This document shows, piece after piece, positions 7,673 through 15,057 of a DNA stretch of 64,000 nucleotides. How positions within the stretch are numbered: the stretch's first letter is position 1; each line of letters starts with the position of its first letter. The position numbers and the translations under genes were made by a program. Where the stretch lies: the NCBI RefSeq assembly GCF_050871315.1, contig NZ_JBJLRE010000005.1. One strand, 5' to 3'. The notes below the pieces were generated by a model. It did no database searches. It saw nothing but the letters and a program-made list of their open reading frames with translations, and was not told the origin of the DNA. The DNA is from Kineococcus gynurae. GTDB lineage: Bacteria > Actinomycetota > Actinomycetes > Actinomycetales > Kineococcaceae.

Positions 7673-8308
7673 GTGGCCGAACTCGTGTTCTTCTCCGGGA
7701 CGATGGACTGCGGGAAGTCGACGCTGGCCCTGCAGACCGACCACAACCACACCGTCCGCGGCCGCCGCGGCCTGCTGTTCACCCGGTTCGACCGGGCCGG
7801 GGAGGCGGTGATCTCCAGCCGCATCGGGTTGCGACGCCCCGCCTTCGAGGTCCGCGACGACACCGACCTGTTCGCCGAGGTGGACTCCCGGCGACGGGCC
7901 GGGGAGCAGGTGGACTACGTGGTCGGGGACGAGGCGCAGTTCTACTCCCCCGAGCAGGTCGAACAACTGGCCCGGGTGGTCGACGACCTCGGCATCGACG
8001 TGTTCGCCTTCGGGATCACCGCCGACTTCCGCACCCGGTTGTTCCCGGGTTCCGCCCGCCTGATCGAACTCGCCGACCGGGTCGAGGTGCCCCAGGTCGA
8101 GGCGATCTGCTGGTGCGGGGCCCGGGCCACCCACAACGCGCGCACGGTCGACGGTCGGATGGTCGTGGCCGGGGACCAGGTTCTCGTGGGGGACGTCGGC
8201 CGGGTCGAGGGCACCCTCGACGTCGGGCCGGTGGGCACCGTCGAGTACGAGGTCCTCTGCCGGCGTCACCACCGCAGCCGCAGCACCGCGGCGCACCGGG
8301 ACGGCTGA
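7673..8308 (+). CDS. tdk: Thymidine kinase
   Basis: Phosphorylates thymidine to dTMP with ATP (salvage pathway, cytosolic). The 211-residue protein has a P-loop FFSGTMDCGKST (residues 6-17), the Walker B-like GDEAQF, the lasso-region Tyr further on, and a structural zinc site formed by CWC (about residue 145) and a C-terminal CRRHH. The length is normal for TK1-type enzymes. The start is GTG 7673, since homology begins at once with AELVFFSGTMD. It is convergent with the NHL gene; only 10 bases separate the two stop codons. Confidence 0.95.
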   Translation: MAELVFFSGTMDCGKSTLALQTDHNHTVRGRRGLLFTRFDRAGEAVISSRIGLRRPAFEVRDDTDLFAEVDSRRRAGEQVDYVVGDEAQFYSPEQVEQLARVVDDLGIDVFAFGITADFRTRLFPGSARLIELADRVEVPQVEAICWCGARATHNARTVDGRMVVAGDQVLVGDVGRVEGTLDVGPVGTVEYEVLCRRHHRSRSTAAHRDG

Positions 8309-8318
8309 CCCCGGCTAT

Positions 8319-9824
8319 CTAGAACCGCGGCCGGCAGAGGTCGGCGCAGTCCTCCCCCTCCAGCGGCACGCGGGTCAGCCGGTGCCCGGCGGACTCGACC
8401 ACGACCAGGGTGTCGCCCTGCACCAGGACGTCGGTGGGTTCGGCGAGGTCGCGCGCGATCGTGCTCACCTCTCCGTCGGGACGGACCCGTCGGACCGCGC
8501 CGTTGTAGGTGTCGGCCACCAGCACCGACCCGTCGGGCGCCACGGTCAACCCGTGCGGGTGCTGCATCAGGGCCTCGGCCGCGGGACCGTCGAGGTGCCC
8601 GAACTCGAACAACCCCTGCCCGACGACGGTGTGCACCTCGTACCCCGGCCGGGCGACCGGGTCGACGTTGGCGAAGCGGGGGTCGACCACCCCGGGGATG
8701 CTGCGGTCGGGAGTCACCCCGGGACGGCGTCGGAGCCACCGCAGGGCCGAGGTCTCGGCGTCCACGAACCACAACCGGTCGCCGACCGGGTCGGGGGCCA
8801 ACCCGGTCGGCTGGGCGAACCAGGCGGCTTCCGCGGAACCGTCGCGCAGCCCCTCGGCGGTCGTCCCCGCGATCACCCGGAGGTGTCCGGCAAGCGGGTC
8901 CAGGGCCCACAGCTGGTGCACCCCGGCCATGGCCACGACCACCTGGCCGTCGAACCAGGCTACGTCTTCCGGCGTCGACATCGTCTGCTGGGCAGCCGGT
9001 CCGCCCCCCTCGCGGCGCCGCAACGGTTCCCCGGTCCCGGCGATGCGATGCAGGTAACCGTCGGAGCGGCGTCCGAACAGGGCGTGCCCACCGGCGTCGG
9101 CCACCACGAGGTCGTGGCCGACCTCGCGCGCGACCGCGGTGGGCAGGAAGCAGAACCCCCGGGGTTCCACGAGAGCGCTCGCGGTGGAACTCCAGCGTTC
9201 GGTGACGAGGTCGGCGTCGAGTTCCACGACCCGGGAGTTCCCCGCGTCGGCGACCAGGACGCCACCGTCGGCCGCCGCACCGAGGCGGGCCGGGAAGCGG
9301 AAACTCTTCGTCACCCGGGGTTCGGGGACGAACAGGTCCGGGCCGGTCCGCCAGGACCCGTCGGCCCGGTGCCGGTCGAGGACCTCGGCCACCCGCTCGC
9401 CGATCTCCGCACCGTGCCCTTCCCCCGACCACCGGTCCTCGACGTAACCGTCCGGGGCGAGCAGGACGACCGTGGGCCAGGCCTTCACGGCGTAGGCGTC
9501 CCACGTCGCCCGGTCGGCGTCGTCGAGGACGGGGTGGCGCAGGTCGAGCCGTCCGGCCGCCGCTCGCAGCGCCGCCGGGGTCGCCTCGTGCGGGAATTTG
9601 GGGGTGCGCACCCCGAGCACCACGAGGTCGGCCCCGAACCGTTCCTCCAGCGCGCGAAGCTCGCCCGCCGCATGGGTGCAGTTCACGCACCCGCCCGTCC
9701 AGAAGTCCAGGAGCACCACCCGGCCCCGCAGCTCGTCGAGCTCGGGACCCCGCTCCCCGGCGCCCCACCACCCGCGTCCGCGCCACCGCGGGGCGCGGAC
9801 CCGACCCCGGGCGGAACGGTGCAC
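8319..9824 (-). CDS. Thioredoxin-like protein with NHL beta-propeller
   Basis: About 501 residues. The N-terminal domain is thioredoxin/TlpA-like: VVLLDFWTGGCVNCTH has the redox pair CVNC (about residues 46-49), and AYAVKAWPTVVLLAPDG includes the cis-Pro. The C-terminal two thirds is an NHL-repeat propeller (ADAGNSRVVELDADL; GSVLVADTYNGAVRRV). This matches the NHLRC2-like family, whose role is poorly defined. No signal peptide is visible, so it is probably cytosolic. GTG 9824 is the most likely start; the ORF runs further upstream across the divergent promoter, which argues against a longer protein. It shares its upstream region with the operator-like palindrome at 9864-9881. Confidence 0.8.
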   Translation of the reverse strand: MHRSARGRVRAPRWRGRGWWGAGERGPELDELRGRVVLLDFWTGGCVNCTHAAGELRALEERFGADLVVLGVRTPKFPHEATPAALRAAAGRLDLRHPVLDDADRATWDAYAVKAWPTVVLLAPDGYVEDRWSGEGHGAEIGERVAEVLDRHRADGSWRTGPDLFVPEPRVTKSFRFPARLGAAADGGVLVADAGNSRVVELDADLVTERWSSTASALVEPRGFCFLPTAVAREVGHDLVVADAGGHALFGRRSDGYLHRIAGTGEPLRRREGGGPAAQQTMSTPEDVAWFDGQVVVAMAGVHQLWALDPLAGHLRVIAGTTAEGLRDGSAEAAWFAQPTGLAPDPVGDRLWFVDAETSALRWLRRRPGVTPDRSIPGVVDPRFANVDPVARPGYEVHTVVGQGLFEFGHLDGPAAEALMQHPHGLTVAPDGSVLVADTYNGAVRRVRPDGEVSTIARDLAEPTDVLVQGDTLVVVESAGHRLTRVPLEGEDCADLCRPRF

Positions 9825-9863
9825 GTCCCGATGGTGCCCGGCCCCCGCCCTCCCCGCACCCGT

Positions 9864-9881
9864 TGTCAAGGAGACTTGACA
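9864..9881. promoter_or_regulatory. Operator-like palindrome O1 overlapping a TTGACA -35
   Basis: TGTCAAG (9864-9870), GAGA, CTTGACA (9875-9881): a perfect 7-bp dyad. Its right end is a consensus -35 TTGACA (9876-9881), 18 bases before CACAGT (9900-9905). A protein bound here would block the promoter. A second near-identical site lies 49 bases downstream, centre to centre. Confidence 0.8.
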
Positions 9882-9899
9882 TGGCCGACCGGACCGGCG

Positions 9900-9905
9900 C
9901 ACAGT
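9900..9905 (+). promoter_or_regulatory. -10 hexamer CACAGT of the membrane protein/XRE operon
   Basis: CACAGT stands 18 bases after TTGACA and six bases before the ATG at 9912, giving a leaderless start. The same hexamer at the same spacing precedes the recQ start. Confidence 0.6.
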
Positions 9906-9911
9906 CGAGGC

Positions 9912-10331
9912 ATGACAAGGAAACTTGACACCCGGATGAGTCGGGGCGACCGGGCGCGGGCCGCGGCCTACTACCGCGACTTCCTGCCGGGCATGATCAC
10001 CTACGTGCTGGTCGTCGTCCTGGTCGGTGCCGTGGGGCACCTCGACGGAACCAGTCCCTGGCGCTTCGCCTGGGCCCTGCTGCCCGTCGTCCCCACCCTG
10101 CTCGTGGTCCGCGCCGTGGTCCGCCACCTGCGCCGGGTCGACGAGTTCGCCCGGACCCAGCTGCTCGTCGCGATCGGCGTCGGGTTCGCGGCGGCGATGA
10201 CCGCGGCCGTCGGTCTCGGTTTCCTGGCCTCGGCCGGCGCACCCTTCCCGGCCGGGACCCCGAGCTTCGGGGTGCTGGCGGCGGGCATGGCCGCGTTCGG
10301 GATCTCCGCCGCGGTGCAGAACCGACGCTGA
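9912..10331 (+). CDS. Small four-helix membrane protein partnered with XRE regulator
   Basis: A 139-residue protein with about four membrane helices (ITYVLVVVLVGAVGH, FAWALLPVVPTLLVVRAVV, LLVAIGVGFAAAMTAAVGLGF, FGVLAAGMAAFGISAAV) separated by short charged loops. Such proteins are commonly coded beside a very small XRE regulator, as here, and look like DUF2178-type proteins of unknown function. ATG 9912 is favoured by the promoter spacing; ATG 9936 is an alternative that would leave O2 in the leader. The following gene starts 16 bases after its stop. Confidence 0.7.
   Translation: MTRKLDTRMSRGDRARAAAYYRDFLPGMITYVLVVVLVGAVGHLDGTSPWRFAWALLPVVPTLLVVRAVVRHLRRVDEFARTQLLVAIGVGFAAAMTAAVGLGFLASAGAPFPAGTPSFGVLAAGMAAFGISAAVQNRR
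9913..9930. promoter_or_regulatory. Operator-like palindrome O2 at the start codon
   Basis: TGACAAG (9913-9919), GAAA, CTTGACA (9924-9930) repeats O1 with one mismatch in the left arm and the same 4-base spacer. It covers about +2 to +19 of the predicted leaderless transcript, so the pair O1/O2 brackets the promoter. Confidence 0.75.
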
Positions 10332-10347
10332 GCGCGGGACGACCGGG

Positions 10348-10545
10348 ATGGACAACCGCATGCGCGAGCTGCGCTCCGACAAGGGCTGGAGCCAGGCGAC
10401 CCTGGCCGACCTGCTGGACGTGTCCCGCCAGACCGTCAATGCGCTCGAGACCGGACGCTACGACCCCAGCCTGCCGCTGGCCTTCCGCATCGCGGCGCTC
10501 TTCGGCACCCGGATCGAGGAGGTCTTCTTCCCCGGACAGCCGTGA
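10348..10545 (+). CDS. Small XRE-family regulator
   Basis: A 65-residue protein that is almost only a helix-turn-helix: LRSDKGWSQATLADLLDVSRQTVNALETGRYDPSLPLAFRIAALF, ending EEVFFP. This class (YozG/AcrR-neighbour type) normally represses its own operon with a membrane protein. It lies 16 bases after the membrane protein gene and is probably co-transcribed. The two palindromes with CTTGACA right halves at 9864-9930 are its likely operators (inference). ATG 10348 is preceded by only a weak GGGA. Confidence 0.88.
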   Translation: MDNRMRELRSDKGWSQATLADLLDVSRQTVNALETGRYDPSLPLAFRIAALFGTRIEEVFFPGQP

Positions 10546-10559
10546 GCGCACCCCCGACG

Positions 10560-10565
10560 TACGAT
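10560..10565 (+). promoter_or_regulatory. -10 hexamer TACGAT, leaderless promoter of IclR gene
   Basis: TACGAT ends six bases before GTG 10572. This places the real IclR start ten codons after the first possible GTG at 10542, which overlaps the upstream stop codon. Confidence 0.5.
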
Positions 10566-10571
10566 CACCCT

Positions 10572-11399
10572 GTGCTCGACGCCGACGCTGCGCTGAGGGT
10601 CAGTCCACGACCCCCCCGCGACTCCGCCCCGTCCGGCAGCGTGCAGACGGTGGAGAAGACGTTGGCCATCCTGGAGGTGGTCGCCGAACGCGGCGGGGCC
10701 AGCGCCAAGGACGTCTCCGAGGCTCTCGGCTACCCGCTCCCCACCACCTACCGGCTGTTGCAGGCCCTGGTCAGCAGCGACTACCTGGTCCACCTCCGCA
10801 AGGAGAAGCGGTTCGAGCTGGGCTACAAGCTCGACCGGCTCGGCGCGTCCCTGCACCGGCAGATCGGGGTGCCCGCCCCCGTCCGGGCCGAGATCGCCCG
10901 CCTGCACCAGGCGGGCCAGACCGCGGCCTACTTCGCCGTGTACCGCGGCTCCGACGTCGTGGTCACCTACGTCGTGGACTGCCCCGTCCATCCCCGCATC
11001 ACGCCGCTGCGGTTCGGTTTTCACGAGGCCACCCACGCCACGGCGTTCGGCAAGCTGCTGCTGGCCGGCATGGACGAGGACGAGGCCGCCCGTCACCTCG
11101 ACCGGTACGGGACCCCGGCACTGACCTCCTCGACGTTCACCGACCGCGACGCCCTGGCCGAGCACCTCGCGGAGATCGGCCGCGCCGGGCTGGCCTGGGA
11201 GCACGAGGAGTTCGTTCCCGGGATGACCTGCGCCGCCGCCGGGGTCCGCAACGGCGCCGGGATGCTCGTCGGGGCGGTGGCCATCAGTTCCCCGACGGAG
11301 GCGCTGACGTCCATGCGCGCCGCCGAGGTCGAACGGGCGTTGCGCGAGTCGGCCAACCGCGTCTCGCGGTACTACCGGTCCGGACGCACCTCGGGTTAG
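10572..11399 (+). CDS. IclR-family transcriptional regulator
   Basis: A 275-residue regulator with an N-terminal winged helix (QTVEKTLAILEVVAERGGASAKDVSEALGYPLPTTYRLL, about residues 23-62) and a C-terminal IclR effector domain (PAPVRAEIARLHQAGQTAAYFAVYRGSDVVV; later GMTCAAAGVRNGAGMLVGAVAIS, the loop that closes on the effector). Family members sense small organic acids or aromatics as tetramers. GTG 10572 is preferred because of TACGAT; GTG 10542 would overlap the XRE gene stop by 4 bp and is the alternative. It converges on the GMC operon, so target genes are not evident. Confidence 0.88.
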   Translation: MLDADAALRVSPRPPRDSAPSGSVQTVEKTLAILEVVAERGGASAKDVSEALGYPLPTTYRLLQALVSSDYLVHLRKEKRFELGYKLDRLGASLHRQIGVPAPVRAEIARLHQAGQTAAYFAVYRGSDVVVTYVVDCPVHPRITPLRFGFHEATHATAFGKLLLAGMDEDEAARHLDRYGTPALTSSTFTDRDALAEHLAEIGRAGLAWEHEEFVPGMTCAAAGVRNGAGMLVGAVAISSPTEALTSMRAAEVERALRESANRVSRYYRSGRTSG

Positions 11400-11416
11400 A
11401 TGCGGTCCGGCCCGGT

Positions 11417-11457
11417 CCCGTGGTGGCCGCGTCGAGGGGGGACACGGCCACCACGGG
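11417..11457. terminator. Bidirectional hairpin terminator
   Basis: CCCGTGGTGGCCG (11417-11429) and CGGCCACCACGGG (11445-11457) are fully complementary around a 15-base loop. It lies between the convergent IclR gene and GMC operon and could stop both transcripts. Confidence 0.75.
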
Positions 11458-11473
11458 CGTTCGGGCGACCGGG

Positions 11474-13057
11474 TCAGATGCCCCCGGTCTTCAGCTGGTC
11501 GGCGATGTACTCCGCCTGCCGGATGGCCAGGGCCACGATCGTCAGGGTCGGGTTCGCCGCAGCACCGGTGGTGAACACCGAACCGTCGGACACGAACAGG
11601 TTGTCGACGTCGTGGGTGCGGCCCCACTTGTCGACGACACCCTCGTCCGCCCGCGCGCTCATGCGCGAGGTGCCGAGGTTGTGGGTGGCGGGGTAGGGCG
11701 GGGTCCGGTGGACGCCCGTCGCGCCGACCGCCTCGTACAACGCGGTGCCCTGCCGGTAGCCGTGCTCCCGCATGGCGGCGTCGTTGGCGTGGTCGTCGAA
11801 GTGGACGTTGGGCACGGGGAGACCGAACTTGTCCGTGATCGCCGTGTTGAGCGTGATCCGGTTGGTCTCCTGCGGCATGTCCTCACCGACGACCCACATC
11901 GCGGCCGTCCGCGCGTAGGCGTCCATCACCTCGGTGAACTCCCGACCCCACGCACCCGGGTCGGCGAAGCTCGCGAGGAAGGCGGGCCCGAGGGAGATGG
12001 TCTCCATGTAGTAGCCGCCGACGAAACCCCGGTCCGGGTCGTGCCGGGACTCGTCGGCGATGACCCCGGCCATCGTTTCCCCGCGGTACATGTGCACCGG
12101 CTGCGGGAAGCGCGCGTAGAGCGACCCCGTCGTGTGCCGCATGTAGTTGCGACCCACCTGGCCCGAGGAGTTCGCCAACCCGTCGGGGAACATGGGGCTC
12201 GCGGACATGAGCAGCAGGCGCGGGGTCTCGATCGAGTTCCCGGCCACGCAGACGAGCTTCGCCTTCTGCCGCTGCAGGTTCCCCTCGGCGTCGAGGTAGA
12301 GCACCGCGTCGGCGCGACCGCGGGCGTCGTGCGTGATCTGCACGACGTGGCTCTCGGGACGGAGGTCGAGCAACCCGGTCGCCTCGGCGCGCGGAATCTC
12401 CCGGACCAGCGTCGACCACTTGCTCTTGTTCTTGTCGCCCTGGAAGTTGAACCCGTCCTGGATCGAGGCGGGGCGCCCATCGTAGGGTTCGGCGTTCGTC
12501 GCGTAGGGGCCCGTCGAGTAGAACGAGTAGCCGACCTTCTCGGCGCCGTTGGCGAACACCTTGTAGTTGTTGTTGGCGGGCAGCGGGGCCCGGCCGCCGG
12601 TGTGCGTGGACCCCATGGCGTCCTCGGCCCGGGTGTAGTACGGCTCCAGCTCCTCGAGCGTGATCGGCCAGTCGAGCAGGCTCGCCCCCTCGACCCGGCC
12701 GTAGGTGGTGCGGGCCTGGAACTCGTGGGCCTTGAACCGCGGGGTCGCCCCCGACCAGTGCGTGGTGGTCCCGCCGACCGCCTTGACGATCCAGGCGGGC
12801 AGGTTCGGGAAGTCCTTGGCGATCCGCCACGACCCCGAGGTCGTCCGCGGGTCGAGCCAGGCCATCTGGTTGAAGGCCTCCCACTCGTCGTTGAGGTAGT
12901 CCTCGTTGCGCAGGTAAGGACCGGCCTCGAGGACCACGACGGGGATCCCGGCCTTCGTCAGCTCGTAGGCGAGGGTGCCGCCACCGGCGCCGGAACCGAT
13001 GATGACGACGGCGTCCTCGTCCTGCGACTGCGGCTTGCCGATGGACTGCGCGCTCAC
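11474..13057 (-). CDS. GMC-family FAD oxidoreductase, large subunit
   Basis: A 527-residue flavoprotein. The Rossmann motif IIGSGAGGGTLAYEL is at residues 19-33, the GMC middle block shows as GGTTTHWSGATPRF, and the C-terminal domain contains PATHNLGTSRM and NPTLTIVALAIRQAEYIADQL. Together with the small upstream subunit this is the gluconate/2-keto-gluconate dehydrogenase-like complex, which oxidises sugars or alcohols and passes electrons to the respiratory chain; substrate unknown. The usual cytochrome c subunit is absent nearby. GTG 13057 overlaps the preceding stop by four bases and is preceded by AGGAGG at 13065-13070. Confidence 0.9.
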   Translation of the reverse strand: MSAQSIGKPQSQDEDAVVIIGSGAGGGTLAYELTKAGIPVVVLEAGPYLRNEDYLNDEWEAFNQMAWLDPRTTSGSWRIAKDFPNLPAWIVKAVGGTTTHWSGATPRFKAHEFQARTTYGRVEGASLLDWPITLEELEPYYTRAEDAMGSTHTGGRAPLPANNNYKVFANGAEKVGYSFYSTGPYATNAEPYDGRPASIQDGFNFQGDKNKSKWSTLVREIPRAEATGLLDLRPESHVVQITHDARGRADAVLYLDAEGNLQRQKAKLVCVAGNSIETPRLLLMSASPMFPDGLANSSGQVGRNYMRHTTGSLYARFPQPVHMYRGETMAGVIADESRHDPDRGFVGGYYMETISLGPAFLASFADPGAWGREFTEVMDAYARTAAMWVVGEDMPQETNRITLNTAITDKFGLPVPNVHFDDHANDAAMREHGYRQGTALYEAVGATGVHRTPPYPATHNLGTSRMSARADEGVVDKWGRTHDVDNLFVSDGSVFTTGAAANPTLTIVALAIRQAEYIADQLKTGGI

Positions 13058-13644
13058 TTCGCGACCTCCTGCATCGTGGCTTCGGTGGCTCCGGGCTGGT
13101 TGCGGGTGTCCGCCTCGCCCTGGGCGCTGCGCTGCGGGGAGTTGCCGGCCAGCGGCACGGTCGGGGCGATGTCGTGGAACTCGGCGGGGCCGGAGTACGT
13201 GTCGATCCGCGGTTCGGGCAGCCAGTCGAGGTCGTCGAAGCCCCGGTTCACGTAACCGCCCTTGTCGAAGCTGGGCCCCTCGTAGCCGAGCAGGTCCCAC
13301 ACGTCGGCGTTGTCGTAGAAGTTGAGGACGGTCGTCCGCCGCACGAAGCCGAAGAACTCGGTGGTCTCGATGCGCTTCAGGACGCTCGTCGCCGCCTCGT
13401 CGTCGAGGTCGCGGAAGTCGCCGCCGGCGAGGTGGCTCAGGGTCAGCAGACCCTGGGTGAGAGCCACGCGGAACCAGGTGGACTTCTCCGCCTCGGCGAG
13501 GATGGTGTCCGCGGTGCGCTCGTAAGGACCGTCGGGGATCTGCTCGTGGGGGAAGGCGACCCGGAGGACGCGGATCAGGACGCTCTTGGCCTCGTCCGTC
13601 AGCGTCGTGTCGTTGAGTTGCGGGTACTTCGCGGGGAACGCCAT
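13054..13644 (-). CDS. Gluconate 2-dehydrogenase subunit 3 family protein
   Basis: A 196-residue partner of the GMC subunit: helical core DEAKSVLIRVLRVAFPHEQIPDGPYERTADTILAEA and the conserved C-terminal part VLNFYDNADVWDLLGYEGPSFDKGGYVNRGFDDLDWLPEPRI typical of the subunit-3 family. No Tat signal is visible, unlike many members. ATG 13644 has AAGGAG a few bases upstream. It is first in the operon and its stop overlaps the start of the large subunit. It probably helps assembly or FAD insertion of the large subunit (family inference). Confidence 0.85.
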   Translation of the reverse strand: MAFPAKYPQLNDTTLTDEAKSVLIRVLRVAFPHEQIPDGPYERTADTILAEAEKSTWFRVALTQGLLTLSHLAGGDFRDLDDEAATSVLKRIETTEFFGFVRRTTVLNFYDNADVWDLLGYEGPSFDKGGYVNRGFDDLDWLPEPRIDTYSGPAEFHDIAPTVPLAGNSPQRSAQGEADTRNQPGATEATMQEVAK

Positions 13645-13736
13645 CTCAGCTCCTTCGCTGCGCTGCACGCTTGCCCCACCAGCCTGCCCCGGGAGGCGAC
13701 CTGAGGACACGTCCCGTTCTCACATGGTGACGATCC

Positions 13737-13751
13737 TCTGCCGGCAGCAGA
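13737..13751. promoter_or_regulatory. PopR/ClgR-like operator before clpP1
   Basis: TCTGCC-GGC-AGCAGA lies 66 bases before the clpP1 start. Streptomyces PopR is known to recognise TCTGCC-N3-GGCAGA upstream of clpP3clpP4; the present site differs at one base. A PopR/ClgR-like gene is coded at 16281-16664. Confidence 0.55.
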
Positions 13752-13816
13752 AGGCGCGGCCGGGTGCGGCCCCGGGGGGCGACGGTGGGACGACCACCGA
13801 TCCCTGGAGGTCCACC

Positions 13817-14458
13817 ATGATCCACCGTCCCACCTCCCTCGCCGGGCCGTCGTCGACGGCCGGCGACGAGGCTCCCCCCACCCTGGACGAGCAGCTCGGG
13901 CGACGGCTGCAGGAGCAACGCATCCTGGTGCTCGGCAGCGCCGTGGACGACGCCGTCGCGCACCGGTTGTGCGCGCAGCTTCTGCTGCTCTCGGTCGAGG
14001 ACCCCCGCCGACCGATCACCCTGTGGATCAACTCCCCGGGTGGGTCGGTCACCGCCGGCCTCGCCGTCTACGACACGATGCGGGCCCTCCCGAACGAGGT
14101 CACCACGGTGGCCCTCGGGTTGGCGGCCAGCATGGGCCAGTTCCTGCTCTGCGCGGGCACCCCCGGGCGCCGCTTCGCGCTGCCGCACGCCCGCGTGATG
14201 ATGCACCAGCCCTCCGGCGGGATCGGCGGGACGGCCGCCGACATCGCCATCCAGGCCGAGAACCTGGCCCACACCAAGGCGACGCTGCAGCGGTTGATCG
14301 CCGAGCACACCGGGCAGGACGTCGCCACGGTCGAGGCCGACTCGGCCCGCGACCGCTGGTTCACCGCCGAGGAGGCCCGGGCCTACGGGCTCGTGGACGA
14401 GGTCCTCACCTCCCTCGCCGACCTGCCCGCCACCCGCGACCGGAAGGTGGGTCTCTGA
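13817..14458 (+). CDS. clpP1: ATP-dependent Clp protease, proteolytic subunit 1
   Basis: A 213-residue ClpP. The catalytic triad is complete: Ser105 (GLAASMGQF), His130 (MMHQPSGG) and Asp179 (DSARDRW). It forms the barrel-shaped peptidase that works with ClpX or ClpC to degrade damaged or regulatory proteins in the cytoplasm. The N-terminal 25 residues are a Pro/Ser-rich extension. ATG 13817 follows GGAGG (13806-13810). It overlaps clpP2 (TGATG), so both subunits should be made in equal amounts. No clpX or trigger factor gene adjoins, which suggests an additional clpP pair like Streptomyces clpP3P4 rather than the housekeeping one (inference). Confidence 0.95.
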   Translation: MIHRPTSLAGPSSTAGDEAPPTLDEQLGRRLQEQRILVLGSAVDDAVAHRLCAQLLLLSVEDPRRPITLWINSPGGSVTAGLAVYDTMRALPNEVTTVALGLAASMGQFLLCAGTPGRRFALPHARVMMHQPSGGIGGTAADIAIQAENLAHTKATLQRLIAEHTGQDVATVEADSARDRWFTAEEARAYGLVDEVLTSLADLPATRDRKVGL

Positions 14459-15051
14459 TGGCCGGCTACCCCATCCCCTACGTCACCGAGACGACCCCCC
14501 GTGGGGAGCGGACCGCCGACGTGTTCTCGCGGTTGCTCAGCGACCGCATCGTCTTCCTGGCCGGGGAGATCGACGACGGGGTCGCCAACGTCGTCGTCGC
14601 CCAGCTCCTGCACCTGGCCTCGGCGAGCCCGACCGCCGAGATCAGCCTCTACATCAACTCCCCCGGCGGCTCGGCCACCGCGCTGACCGCGATCTACGAC
14701 ACGATGCGCTTCGTCCAGCCCGACGTGGCGACGTTCTGCGTCGGGCAGGCCGCCTCGGCCGCCGCGGTCCTGCTCGCCGCGGGCACCCCGGGCCGGCGTT
14801 CGGTCCTGGAGCACTCCCGCGTCCTGCTGCACCAACCCTCCGGCGGGGCCCAGGGCACGGTCGCCGACCTGGAGATCCAGGCCGCCGAGGTGCTGCGCAT
14901 CCGCGCCGACGTGGAACGGGTCCTCTCCCGGCACACCGGCCACCCGGTGGAGAAGCTGCGGGCCGACCTCGACCGCGACCTCGTGCTCACCGCGAGAGCC
15001 GCGGTGGAGTACGGGATGGCCGACCGGGTGGTCGAGCCGGCCGTCGCCTGA
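14458..15051 (+). CDS. clpP2: ATP-dependent Clp protease, proteolytic subunit 2
   Basis: A 197-residue ClpP with Ser100 (GQAASAAAVLL), His125 (LLHQPSGG) and Asp174 (DLDRDLVL). It starts at ATG 14458 inside the clpP1 stop codon, so it is translationally coupled. It differs enough from ClpP1 to form a mixed two-ring protease, as known for actinobacterial ClpP1P2. The 3' end is followed after six bases by the convergent mannosyltransferase gene, with no obvious terminator between them. Confidence 0.95.
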   Translation: MAGYPIPYVTETTPRGERTADVFSRLLSDRIVFLAGEIDDGVANVVVAQLLHLASASPTAEISLYINSPGGSATALTAIYDTMRFVQPDVATFCVGQAASAAAVLLAAGTPGRRSVLEHSRVLLHQPSGGAQGTVADLEIQAAEVLRIRADVERVLSRHTGHPVEKLRADLDRDLVLTARAAVEYGMADRVVEPAVA

Positions 15052-15057
15052 GCGGGG

